From positions 1 through 64,000 of the forward strand of contig NZ_RJPS01000008.1 of NCBI RefSeq assembly GCF_003943505.1: 64,000 bases of DNA. Reading direction: 5' to 3'. The position numbers and the translations under genes were made by a program. Position 1 is the first letter of the stretch. Each line of letters starts with the position of its first letter. Positions 1 to 6,433 of this stretch are shown in pieces. Under the pieces are notes generated by a model. It was not told the DNA's origin. It did no database searches and saw only the letters and a list, made by a program, of their open reading frames with translations. The stretch comes from Streptococcus cristatus (GTDB taxonomy: Bacteria; Bacillota; Bacilli; Lactobacillales; Streptococcaceae).

Positions 1-692
1 ATAATCATGAGGCTCTTGATGACTCTTGGTCGGATTTTATTGTGGAAGCGGACAATTTCTGAACGATTTCCAGTCAGGAAGATTTTATCAGATGGCTGCA
101 AGATGAAATCACCATCTGGAATGCTGAGTTTTCCTTCTCTCTCAATAGCACAGATGATAACGTGAGGGAAATGCTTCCTAAATTGCGAGAGACTCATTTG
201 GCAGAGATGACTTTCTGGCTTGATTTTAAACTCCATCAAGGTCACTCGACCATTGGCGAAATGCTCCAATGACAGAGCGTTAGGAAAATCAATAATATTC
301 GCAATATAACGAGCAGCGAGGAGTTCAGGGTTGACCATCAGAGAGAAGCCTAGAATATTTTTTTCTTTAAAATAAGCATTTGAGTATTCAGGATTTCTCA
401 CACGGACAATGGTTTCTTTGGCCCCCATTTTCTTTGCGAGAACGGCTGAAACCATGTTAACCTCATCCTGCTCAGTCATGGCAATAAAGATATCGCAGTG
501 GGCAACATCTGCCTGCTCCAAGATTTTAAAATTCGCACCATTTCCAACGATGCCCATAATATCGTAACGTTTTGTAATATGATTTAGAACAGCTTCATTT
601 TGTTCAATTAAAACGACATCATGCTTTTCAGCAACGAGCGAGCGACAAAGGGCGGCTCCGACTTTCCCGCTTCCGACGACGATAATTTTCAT
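1..692 (-). CDS. trkA: Trk-family potassium uptake regulatory protein TrkA (3' end outside window)
   Basis: Read on the minus strand from the ATG at 692 to the window edge, about 230 codons, without a stop. The N-terminus MKIIVVGSGKVGAAL is the GxGxxG Rossmann nucleotide-binding loop of RCK-N domains, followed by an acidic residue at the end of the second strand (VVLIEQNEA). A second region starting near residue 140 looks like an RCK-C domain. TrkA-type proteins bind NAD(H)/ATP on the cytoplasmic face and gate a Trk/Ktr potassium channel. The start is supported by a GGAGG ribosome binding site just upstream (minus strand, about 697-701). The partner trkH gene would be expected beyond the left edge, but this cannot be seen. 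Confidence 0.88.
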   Translation of the reverse strand, partial: MKIIVVGSGKVGAALCRSLVAEKHDVVLIEQNEAVLNHITKRYDIMGIVGNGANFKILEQADVAHCDIFIAMTEQDEVNMVSAVLAKKMGAKETIVRVRNPEYSNAYFKEKNILGFSLMVNPELLAARYIANIIDFPNALSLEHFANGRVTLMEFKIKPESHLCQMSLSQFRKHFPHVIICAIEREGKLSIPDGDFILQPSDKIFLTGNRSEIVRFHNKIRPRVIKSLMI

Positions 693-835
693 ATTATTCC
701 TCCCGAATATGTATCTATCATACCTTTTTTTATATAAAATTTCATCTATAAATCTCAATAAAGTCGTTTTTTACAGAATAGTAAGCTGTTTCAAAAGAAA
801 TCCTACAAAAATCTCACTTTTTGAGGTCATTTTTA

Positions 836-863
836 TTGACTTGTCGGAAGAAAATGATATACT
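836..863 (+). promoter_or_regulatory. Extended -10 promoter of the trmL leader
   Basis: TTGACT at 836-841 and TATACT at 858-863 with 16 bp between them, plus a TG dinucleotide at 855-856. Predicted start of transcription is near 870, which gives a leader of about 128 nt before trmL. The stretch 693-835 upstream holds nothing I recognise. Confidence 0.75.
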
Positions 864-869
864 AGGAAG

Positions 870-975
870 GTACCCTCATTGATTTACATCAAACCTGTTG
901 TGATGTAAGTTAATGATGCCTTAACCACGCTGTTTGCTGAGCTTGACTCCGGGCAGTGTGGCTATTTTTTTATTC
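870..975 (+). ncRNA. Structured leader or small RNA with two hairpins upstream of trmL
   Basis: Hairpin 1 pairs 884-891 with 901-908 and, across a small internal loop, 877-880 with 912-915. Hairpin 2 pairs 925-932 with 954-961 (one G-U) and is followed by a U-rich run at 964-971, so it has the form of an intrinsic terminator. It lies between a good promoter and the trmL ATG at 998. It could be an attenuator of trmL or a free-standing small RNA of about 100 nt. I do not recognise it as a known riboswitch class. Confidence 0.5.
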
Positions 976-997
976 TAATGAAAATCAGGAAAAAATC

Positions 998-1507
998 ATG
1001 TCTCAGCAAAATCATATCGTCCTTTTTGAACCACAAATTCCGCAGAATACAGGCAATATTGCTCGTACTTGTGCAGCGACCAATTCTCCCCTCCATATCA
1101 TCAAGCCCATGGGCTTTCCCATTGATGACCGTAAGATGAAGCGGGCAGGGCTGGATTATTGGGATAAGCTAGATATTAGCTTCTATGAGAGTCTAGATGA
1201 CTTTATGAAGCGGATGGACGGACGACTCTATCTGATTTCTAAGTTTGCCGAGAAAGTCTACTCGGAGGAGAATTTTGCAGCAGAAGGGCCGCACTATTTC
1301 ATATTTGGTCGCGAAGATAAAGGCTTGCCTGAGGAATTTATGCGCCAGCATCCAGAAAAGGCCTTGCGCATTCCCATGAATGACCAGCATGTCCGCAGCT
1401 TAAATGTCTCTAATACGGTCTGCATGATTGTCTACGAAGCCTTACGGCAGCAGAACTTTGCAGGACTGGACTTGGTACATGAGTACGAAGCGGATAAGTT
1501 GAAATAA
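998..1507 (+). CDS. trmL: tRNA (cytidine(34)-2'-O)-methyltransferase TrmL
   Basis: 169 residues, SPOUT superfamily (SpoU/TrmH fold). It starts [22 protein letters not shown], the typical TrmL opening, and has the C-terminal knot motifs [12 protein letters not shown] and [18 protein letters not shown] that bind S-adenosylmethionine. Members methylate the 2'-hydroxyl of the wobble nucleotide in tRNA-Leu isoacceptors. The open frame extends upstream through the terminator hairpin to a GTG at 956, but the ATG at 998 with AGGA at about 987-990 matches the family N-terminus. It stands alone behind its own promoter and structured leader. Confidence 0.92.
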   Translation: MSQQNHIVLFEPQIPQNTGNIARTCAATNSPLHIIKPMGFPIDDRKMKRAGLDYWDKLDISFYESLDDFMKRMDGRLYLISKFAEKVYSEENFAAEGPHYFIFGREDKGLPEEFMRQHPEKALRIPMNDQHVRSLNVSNTVCMIVYEALRQQNFAGLDLVHEYEADKLK

Positions 1508-1564
1508 CCTAGCCTTGCCCCACCAGCTCAGGCTACAGGAAATTAGTCTAGAAAGTGAGTTTAT

Positions 1565-2506
1565 ATGAAATGGATCAAACATAAGTGGGTCATCAGTACC
1601 CTCCTTCTAATCAGTATCTTTTCTGCAGTGCTCCTATACAACCATCTCACTGCTCAGAAGGACGAAGTCAAGTATGATGATTTTTCAACAAAAGTAGATA
1701 AGATTTTACTATTTGGAGATAAGCAACAGTATGTGGTTGGCCTGGACAAAGAAGGTCGCGAAAGTGGCGCAAGGCCTACTCAAAACTATCTGGTATCTCA
1801 AGAGCGTAGGGCGCAGGAACGTCTTGCCAATAATAGGCATCAGCTAGAGGGAGATTATTGGTATCTGATTCTACATGACTTGCGTACGAAGGATTTTAAG
1901 GAACGGAAGATTGATCTCTATAAGGAACTATATAGATATGATTATCAGCTCCAACCATGGGGGTGGGATCCTGTCTACTATAATGGGAAAGATTACGTAG
2001 CTGTGCAAGTCACTCATAAAGATGCCCCAAATACCCAAAATGGTCGTAGTCGTTACCTTTTTTGGGATATAGAGGCAGAGAAGTTTCAGGAAGCTCCACA
2101 AGGTTTTGATGCCAAGACTTATATGGAGGAGATGGGAATGGGTTTTATGTATACTAATTTAAATGATGCTATGAAACCCTATCATTCGGCTATAATATCT
2201 TGGACACTCTCATTTTCTGGATTTGATACTAAAGAAAAATTTCCTAAGACATCTAATTTGTATCAGGAATGTTCAGATATGCTCGAGTTAGTGCAAGAAG
2301 AAAAAATTTCTATGGTATATTTGCGAAAGGGCCAAAACACAAAGGAGTCTGTCTTTGAGGATTTTCGTCATTTGTTTGCACCAATCGGTCAGGATAAAAT
2401 AGATGTTGTAGCTACCAATCCTAAAACGGGGGAACAAACCCCCATCAACTCATATAAAGATATGGAAGCTTGGTGGGATCGTTATTTAGAAGAAAATAAA
2501 GACTGA
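1565..2506 (+). CDS. Orphan membrane-anchored or secreted protein, 313 aa
   Basis: I do not recognise a family with confidence. Residues 1-8 are basic, 9-27 hydrophobic (WVISTLLLISIFSAVLLY) and there is no lipobox, so it should be anchored as a type II protein or exported with an uncleaved signal. The remainder is polar and aromatic-rich, with several Trp/Tyr clusters and no repeats. The sense of a single-pass exported protein lying alone between housekeeping genes resembles exported immunity or accessory proteins of streptococci, but that is only an impression. The ATG at 1565 has a weak GAAAGTGAG upstream. An intrinsic terminator follows at 2554. Confidence 0.6.
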   Translation: MKWIKHKWVISTLLLISIFSAVLLYNHLTAQKDEVKYDDFSTKVDKILLFGDKQQYVVGLDKEGRESGARPTQNYLVSQERRAQERLANNRHQLEGDYWYLILHDLRTKDFKERKIDLYKELYRYDYQLQPWGWDPVYYNGKDYVAVQVTHKDAPNTQNGRSRYLFWDIEAEKFQEAPQGFDAKTYMEEMGMGFMYTNLNDAMKPYHSAIISWTLSFSGFDTKEKFPKTSNLYQECSDMLELVQEEKISMVYLRKGQNTKESVFEDFRHLFAPIGQDKIDVVATNPKTGEQTPINSYKDMEAWWDRYLEENKD

Positions 2507-2553
2507 GTAAACATGAAATGGCATCTGTTGAATTATTTTTGATTACATCAATC

Positions 2554-2581
2554 AAAAAGCTTGCTCTGGCAGGCTTTTTTT
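2554..2581 (+). terminator. Intrinsic terminator overlapping the ribU promoter
   Basis: AAAAAGCTTGC, loop TCTG, then GCAGGCTTTTTT. The same bases carry the likely ribU -35 element (TTGCTC, 2561-2566), so the end of one unit and the start of the next share sequence. Confidence 0.75.
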
Positions 2582-2589
2582 GTTATGAT
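2561..2589 (+). promoter_or_regulatory. Promoter of the FMN riboswitch / ribU unit
   Basis: TTGCTC at 2561-2566 and TATGAT at 2584-2589 with 17 bp spacing; TGT immediately before the -10 makes it an extended -10. Transcription would begin just before the riboswitch P1 stem. Confidence 0.65.
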
Positions 2590-2594
2590 AAGAG

Positions 2595-2823
2595 TGTCTT
2601 CAGGGCAGGGTGTGATTCCCGACCGGCGGTAAATTTGACGCGGAAATAATCTTTTTCTTTTATACTTTGTTGACAAGCTTTGCCTAACTCTAGTTATGCC
2701 TTCAGCTTGTCGCCTCGTCTAAAAGAAAAATCTTTATTTCCTCAATGTTGACTCAAGTCCGCGAGCGAAAGCTGATGTGGTGCGATTCCACAACCGACAG
2801 TATAGTCTGGATGGGAGAAGACG
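2595..2823 (+). ncRNA. FMN riboswitch (RFN element)
   Basis: The P1 stem pairs GTCTTC (2596-2601) with GAAGAC (2817-2822). The conserved blocks AGGGCAGGGTG, GATTCCCGACCGGCGGT, GCGAGCG, GATTCCACAACCGACAGT and GGATG are all present in order. One peripheral arm is greatly extended: 2642-2741 forms a long stem (2642-2649 with 2734-2741; 2652-2662 with 2720-2730; 2672-2679 with 2704-2711). RFN elements bind flavin mononucleotide and repress riboflavin synthesis or uptake; here it precedes ribU. The region 2824-2970 is the expression platform, with a possible hairpin ending in TTTTAATTTT near 2858-2867. Confidence 0.95.
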
Positions 2824-2970
2824 AAAGGCGTTATTGCCTGGCCGGTTGGTCGTTTTAATTTTATTTTAAGGGGTATTTTATATACTCTTATAAATTCTGA
2901 AAGGATTTTTCGGGCCTTGTGTTAACAGCCTTCCAGCTTCTCTAATTTTTATAAATTGGAGGAACCTGTT

Positions 2971-3528
2971 ATGACAAATACGCGCAAAATGGCGATAGTA
3001 GCGGCTCTATCTGCACTATCTTTTCTGCTCATGTTCTATCAAATCCCTTTGGTAGCCGAGTTTCTAAAATTGGATTTTTCGATTATTCCGATTTTATTAG
3101 CCTTGGTTCTCTTGGATTTTAAGAGTTCTGTAGCAGTTTTGCTCATCCGCTCTGTTTTAAAATTGTCCTTAAATGGTCATGGAGTGGAAACCTTGATCGG
3201 TTTGCCGATCAATATTGTGGCGATTCTGGTCTATGTCATCTTCTTTGCTCTTTTCTGGGAAAAGAAGAGAGATTTGATGAGCTATCTGCTTGCATCATTC
3301 CTAGGAATTCTTTCCTTGACTGCAAGTATGCTGGCGCTGAATGCTTTTTATGCCATTCCGCTTTATGCTCGTTTTGCAAACTTTGATATCGGTCAGATCA
3401 TTGGTGTAAGTAAGTATCTGCTGACCATGATTGTTCCCTTTAACCTATTAGAAGGAGTAATCTGGGCGGTGGCTTTCTGGCTGATTTACACGCTTTTGAC
3501 GCCCGTTCTAAAACGCTATGAAAAATAA
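2971..3528 (+). CDS. ribU: Riboflavin ECF transporter substrate-binding subunit RibU
   Basis: 185 residues, almost entirely hydrophobic with about six membrane segments, matching the S component of the energy-coupling factor importer for riboflavin. The start MTNTRKMAIVAALSALSFLLM is typical, and LDFSIIPILLALVLL fits the family. The upstream FMN riboswitch is strong independent evidence for riboflavin as substrate. A TTG at 2956 is in frame, but the ATG at 2971 has GGAGG at 2958-2962 with good spacing. The shared EcfA/EcfT energising module is not in this window. The last 11 bases overlap the next gene. Confidence 0.94.
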   Translation: MTNTRKMAIVAALSALSFLLMFYQIPLVAEFLKLDFSIIPILLALVLLDFKSSVAVLLIRSVLKLSLNGHGVETLIGLPINIVAILVYVIFFALFWEKKRDLMSYLLASFLGILSLTASMLALNAFYAIPLYARFANFDIGQIIGVSKYLLTMIVPFNLLEGVIWAVAFWLIYTLLTPVLKRYEK

Positions 3529-4168
3529 ACAATCTTATCTAACAAAGGGCTCTTTTGCCCTTTTACTTTTCGTCATATTAGGCTACATGGTCAAGTTTTA
3601 TCCAGAGCAGCTAGTTGGCTTTGATAGCCCGATTCAAACTTGGCTGCGGGGAGACTTGCCTGCAGCTTTGACGACATTTTTCAAACTAGTGACCAGTGTG
3701 ATTGATCCGATGGGGATTATCATCTGGGTTTCTGCCCTTGTCCTATTTTTCCTTTATAAAAAATGGAAGATAGAAGCAGCCTTACTAGCTGGAAATCTGG
3801 TCTTACATGGGATTTTGATTAAGCTGATTAAACTGCTTTACCAAAGAAGCCGGCCCAGTATTTCGCATTTGGTGGAAGAGGGAGGCTATTCTTTCCCAAG
3901 TGGGCATGCCATGGCGACAGCCATTGTTGTTGGCACCTTGATTATCATTGTCCAGCAACGGATGCAGAATCAACAAATCAAGCGTCTGGTACAGGGTTTG
4001 CTCTTGCTCTTTATCTTTACCATTATGGCATCCAGAGTCTATCTGGGCGTGCACTACCCGACGGATGTAATCGGAGGAGCCTTGATGGGCTTTGCCATTC
4101 TCAATATCGAATTTCCCTTTTATGACAAGCTGCGCTTTCAGTGGCGCTTCAAGGGAAAGCAGAAATAA
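3518..4168 (+). CDS. PAP2-family membrane phosphatase
   Basis: 216 residues with about six membrane segments. The three phosphatase motifs are visible: KLLYQRSRP (residues about 106-114), SFPSGHAMA (about 126-134, catalytic His) and SRVYLGVHYPTDVIGG (about 173-188, second His and Asp). Such enzymes dephosphorylate phosphatidate, phosphatidylglycerophosphate or undecaprenyl pyrophosphate at the membrane; which lipid cannot be told from sequence. The 11-bp overlap with ribU implies co-transcription and FMN riboswitch control of both, an odd pairing with no obvious metabolic link to riboflavin. A terminator follows at 4181. Confidence 0.88.
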   Translation: MKNKQSYLTKGSFALLLFVILGYMVKFYPEQLVGFDSPIQTWLRGDLPAALTTFFKLVTSVIDPMGIIIWVSALVLFFLYKKWKIEAALLAGNLVLHGILIKLIKLLYQRSRPSISHLVEEGGYSFPSGHAMATAIVVGTLIIIVQQRMQNQQIKRLVQGLLLLFIFTIMASRVYLGVHYPTDVIGGALMGFAILNIEFPFYDKLRFQWRFKGKQK

Positions 4169-4180
4169 ATAGAGATGAGA

Positions 4181-4205
4181 AAGGTTGGCTTTGCCAGCCT
4201 TTTTG
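4181..4205 (+). terminator. Intrinsic terminator after ribU-PAP2
   Basis: AAGGTTGGC, loop TTT, GCCAGCCTTTTT. The next promoter starts immediately afterwards. Confidence 0.85.
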
Positions 4206-4207
4206 TC

Positions 4208-4236
4208 TTGACAAAGGAGGAGTCTTCTTTTAAGAT
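4208..4236 (+). promoter_or_regulatory. Promoter of the alkyltransferase gene
   Basis: TTGACA at 4208-4213 and TAAGAT at 4231-4236 with 17 bp spacing. Confidence 0.75.
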
Positions 4237-4261
4237 AAAAGCAAGTGAGGTCAGGAGGTGA

Positions 4262-4570
4262 TTGTCCGTTTTGAATCCAGAAATCATCAAGTCGGTTTTA
4301 GCTCTTGTGGATGAGATTCCTGCTGGGCGCGTGGCGACCTATGGTCAGATTGCCCGTTTGATTGGGCGCCCTAAAAACGCCCGCTTGGTGGGGAAGATTC
4401 TTAGTCAGTCGGAACTTTATGGCGGCAAGCATCCTTGCCATCGGGTAGTCAATGCGGCAGGGCGTCTCGCACCAGGCTGGGAAGACCAAGCACACTTGCT
4501 CTGGGCGGAAGGAGTGGACTTGAAGGCCAATGGCTTTGTGGACCTCAAGCATTATCAATGGGAGGCATGA
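4262..4570 (+). CDS. Ogt/MGMT-family DNA alkyltransferase, short single-domain form
   Basis: 102 residues, only the DNA-binding and active-site domain of O6-alkylguanine alkyltransferases. The recognition helix RVATYGQIARLIG and the active-site motif PCHRV (residues about 58-62) are clear. The cysteine is kept, unlike alkyltransferase-like proteins in which it is Trp or Ala, so real alkyl transfer is possible. The start is unclear: TTG at 4262 lies only 3 nt after AGGAGG (4253-4258) and TTG at 4271 lies 12 nt after it; no ATG is available in frame. A TTG start together with a strong ribosome binding site suggests modest expression. Confidence 0.85.
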   Translation: MSVLNPEIIKSVLALVDEIPAGRVATYGQIARLIGRPKNARLVGKILSQSELYGGKHPCHRVVNAAGRLAPGWEDQAHLLWAEGVDLKANGFVDLKHYQWEA

Positions 4571-4601
4571 TTTTCTTCTTTCTTAGTGAAGGGGGAAATT
4601 T

Positions 4602-4631
4602 TTGTTTCTATACTCTTTTTTGTGGTAGAAT
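4602..4631 (+). promoter_or_regulatory. Promoter abutting the ytqA start codon
   Basis: TTGTTT at 4602-4607 and TAGAAT at 4626-4631, 18 bp apart, with TGG before the -10. Only 7 nt separate the -10 from the ATG at 4639, so the RNA would start at or next to the start codon. Confidence 0.55.
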
Positions 4632-4638
4632 GGAAGGT

Positions 4639-5577
4639 ATGAAATCTTACAATTCTTTGAATGATTATTATCGAAAACTTTTTGGAGAAAAGACTTTTAA
4701 GGTGCCCATTGATGCGGGCTTTGACTGTCCCAATCGGGATGGTACGGTGGCGCATGGAGGCTGCACCTTCTGTACCGTTTCGGGTTCTGGTGATGCCATT
4801 GTGGCACCAGATGCGCCCATTCGCGAGCAGTTCTATAAGGAAATTGACTTTATGCACCGCAAGTGGCCAGATGTTCGCAAGTATCTGGTCTATTTCCAGA
4901 ACTTCACCAATACCCATGAGAAGCTTGAGGTGATCCGTGAGCGCTATGAGCAAGCCATCAACGAGCCGGGTGTCGTTGGACTTAATATCGGAACTCGGCC
5001 CGACTGTTTGCCCGACGAGACCATTGCCTACTTGGCTGACCTGTCTGAGCGTATGCATGTGACCGTGGAACTGGGCCTTCAGACCACCTATGAGGAGACC
5101 TCAGACCTCATCAATCGTGCTCATTCTTATGAGCTTTATGTGGAGACGGTCCAGCGAATTCGTAAGCTGGCACCTAAAGCGGAGATTGTCTCTCACTTGA
5201 TCAATGGCCTGCCGGGAGAGACCCATGAGATGATGCTAGAGAATGTCCGCCGCTGTGTGACGGACAATGACATTCAAGGGATTAAGCTTCACCTGCTTCA
5301 CTTGATGACCAATACCCGTATGCAGCGGGATTATCACGAAGGGCGACTACAGCTGCTCAGTCAGGAGGAGTATGTCTCCATCATCTGCGACCAGCTGGAG
5401 ATTATCCCTGAGCATATCGTCATCCACCGCATCACAGGCGATGCCCCGCGAGATATGTTGATTGGTCCCATGTGGAGCCTCAATAAATGGGAAGTTCTTA
5501 ATGCCATTGAGGCAGAAATGCGTCGTCGTGGCAGCAAGCAAGGTTGTAAAGCAAAGGAGCAGAGATTCGTATGTTAA
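4639..5577 (+). CDS. ytqA: TIGR01212-family radical SAM protein YtqA
   Basis: 312 residues. The iron-sulfur cluster binding region is CPNRDGTVAHGGCTFC (residues about 31-46), followed by the TIM-barrel features ELGLQTTYEETSDLINRAHS and HLINGLPGETHEMM of the Elp3/MiaB-like radical SAM branch. The family is widespread in Firmicutes, always beside a methyltransferase, and is thought to act in RNA modification. The frame is open upstream, but MKSYNSLNDYYRKLFGEKTF is the usual N-terminus. No Shine-Dalgarno with normal spacing is present; the promoter -10 is 7 nt upstream. Its 3' end overlaps ytqB by 7 bp. Confidence 0.88.
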   Translation: MKSYNSLNDYYRKLFGEKTFKVPIDAGFDCPNRDGTVAHGGCTFCTVSGSGDAIVAPDAPIREQFYKEIDFMHRKWPDVRKYLVYFQNFTNTHEKLEVIRERYEQAINEPGVVGLNIGTRPDCLPDETIAYLADLSERMHVTVELGLQTTYEETSDLINRAHSYELYVETVQRIRKLAPKAEIVSHLINGLPGETHEMMLENVRRCVTDNDIQGIKLHLLHLMTNTRMQRDYHEGRLQLLSQEEYVSIICDQLEIIPEHIVIHRITGDAPRDMLIGPMWSLNKWEVLNAIEAEMRRRGSKQGCKAKEQRFVC

Positions 5578-6119
5578 GACCATTGCAGATGGCCCATGCC
5601 TTTTTGGCAGAAGTCGTGACCAAGGAAGATACCGTGGTGGACGCCACTATGGGCAATGGGCATGACACGCTTTTTCTGGCTAAGTTGGCCAAGCAAGTCT
5701 ACGCTTTTGACATTCAGGAGCAGGCTGTGGAAAAGACCCGCCAGCGCTTGGCAGAAGCTGGCTTTGACAATGCCCAGCTAATCTTGGCTGGCCATGAGAC
5801 TCTAGACCAATACACAGACTATTTCAAGGCTGCTATTTTTAATCTTGGCTACTTGCCTTCGGCGGACAAGTCTGTCATTACAAGACCCGATACGACGCTG
5901 GAGGCTTTGGAAAAGGTCTGCCAAGGTTTAGTAAAAGGCGGCCGTGCAGCTATCATGATTTACTATGGGCATGAAGGTGGCGAAATTGAAAAAGATGCGG
6001 TGCTAGACTTTGTCAGTCAGCTGCCTCAGCAGGACTTCACTGTCGCCCTCTACAAGACCATCAATCAGATTAACAATCCGCCTTTCTTGGTCATGATTGA
6101 GAAATTAAAAGGAAAATAA
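5571..6119 (+). CDS. ytqB: SAM-dependent methyltransferase YtqB
   Basis: 182 residues, PF06962-like Rossmann methyltransferase. Motif I is VVDATMGNGHDTLFLA (residues about 23-38), followed by the acidic AFDIQEQAVEKT and the post-motif FNLGYLPSADKS with NLGYLP in the place of the catalytic N/DPPY-like motif. The partner is the radical SAM enzyme YtqA, with which it overlaps by 7 bp, so the two are translationally coupled and probably act on the same tRNA or rRNA. The ATG at 5571 is the only start near the family N-terminus. Confidence 0.88.
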   Translation: MLRPLQMAHAFLAEVVTKEDTVVDATMGNGHDTLFLAKLAKQVYAFDIQEQAVEKTRQRLAEAGFDNAQLILAGHETLDQYTDYFKAAIFNLGYLPSADKSVITRPDTTLEALEKVCQGLVKGGRAAIMIYYGHEGGEIEKDAVLDFVSQLPQQDFTVALYKTINQINNPPFLVMIEKLKGK

Positions 6120-6166
6120 GGATTCCAAGATTGCTAAAAACTTTCTAAGGAATCATTTGGAGAAAA

Positions 6167-6421
6167 ATGGATAAACAATATTTGCATGAAAAATTGGCTG
6201 GCTTACGAAACAAATACGTCGAGTCTGCTAATGAAGAAACGAATGCTGGCTTTTTGGACGAGGCCAAAATGAATAAAAAAATGCTGCGAATCAAGAAAAA
6301 ATTGGTGAATCTAGAGATGGAGCGCTGTCAAAAGATAATTGAGCACCGCGACCTATCCAAAATTGATCAAAAGATTTCAGCGCAAAAAGAATTGTTTAAA
6401 GAGTGCTGCCAGCAGAGATAA
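6167..6421 (+). CDS. Small charged helical protein, 84 aa, unknown
   Basis: Not recognised. The product is rich in Lys and Glu, predicted entirely helical, with heptad-like hydrophobic spacing in residues 30-70 (KKMLRIKKKLVNLEMERCQ), so a short coiled coil is likely. It has no signal or membrane segment. It sits 47 nt after ytqB and its stop codon lies inside the ribosome binding site of the following antiporter gene, which implies co-translation with that gene. The ATG at 6167 follows TTGGAGAAAA. Confidence 0.65.
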   Translation: MDKQYLHEKLAGLRNKYVESANEETNAGFLDEAKMNKKMLRIKKKLVNLEMERCQKIIEHRDLSKIDQKISAQKELFKECCQQR

Positions 6422-6433
6422 AGGAGGTTCAAA

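Noticed and set aside
703-711. CCCGAATA as a SigX box on the plus strand
   Set aside because: No gene starts within a suitable distance on that strand, and the first three bases differ from the consensus.
4555-5058. 167-codon minus-strand frame over ytqA
   Set aside because: Antisense shadow of the radical SAM gene; no ribosome binding site and composition dictated by the opposite strand.
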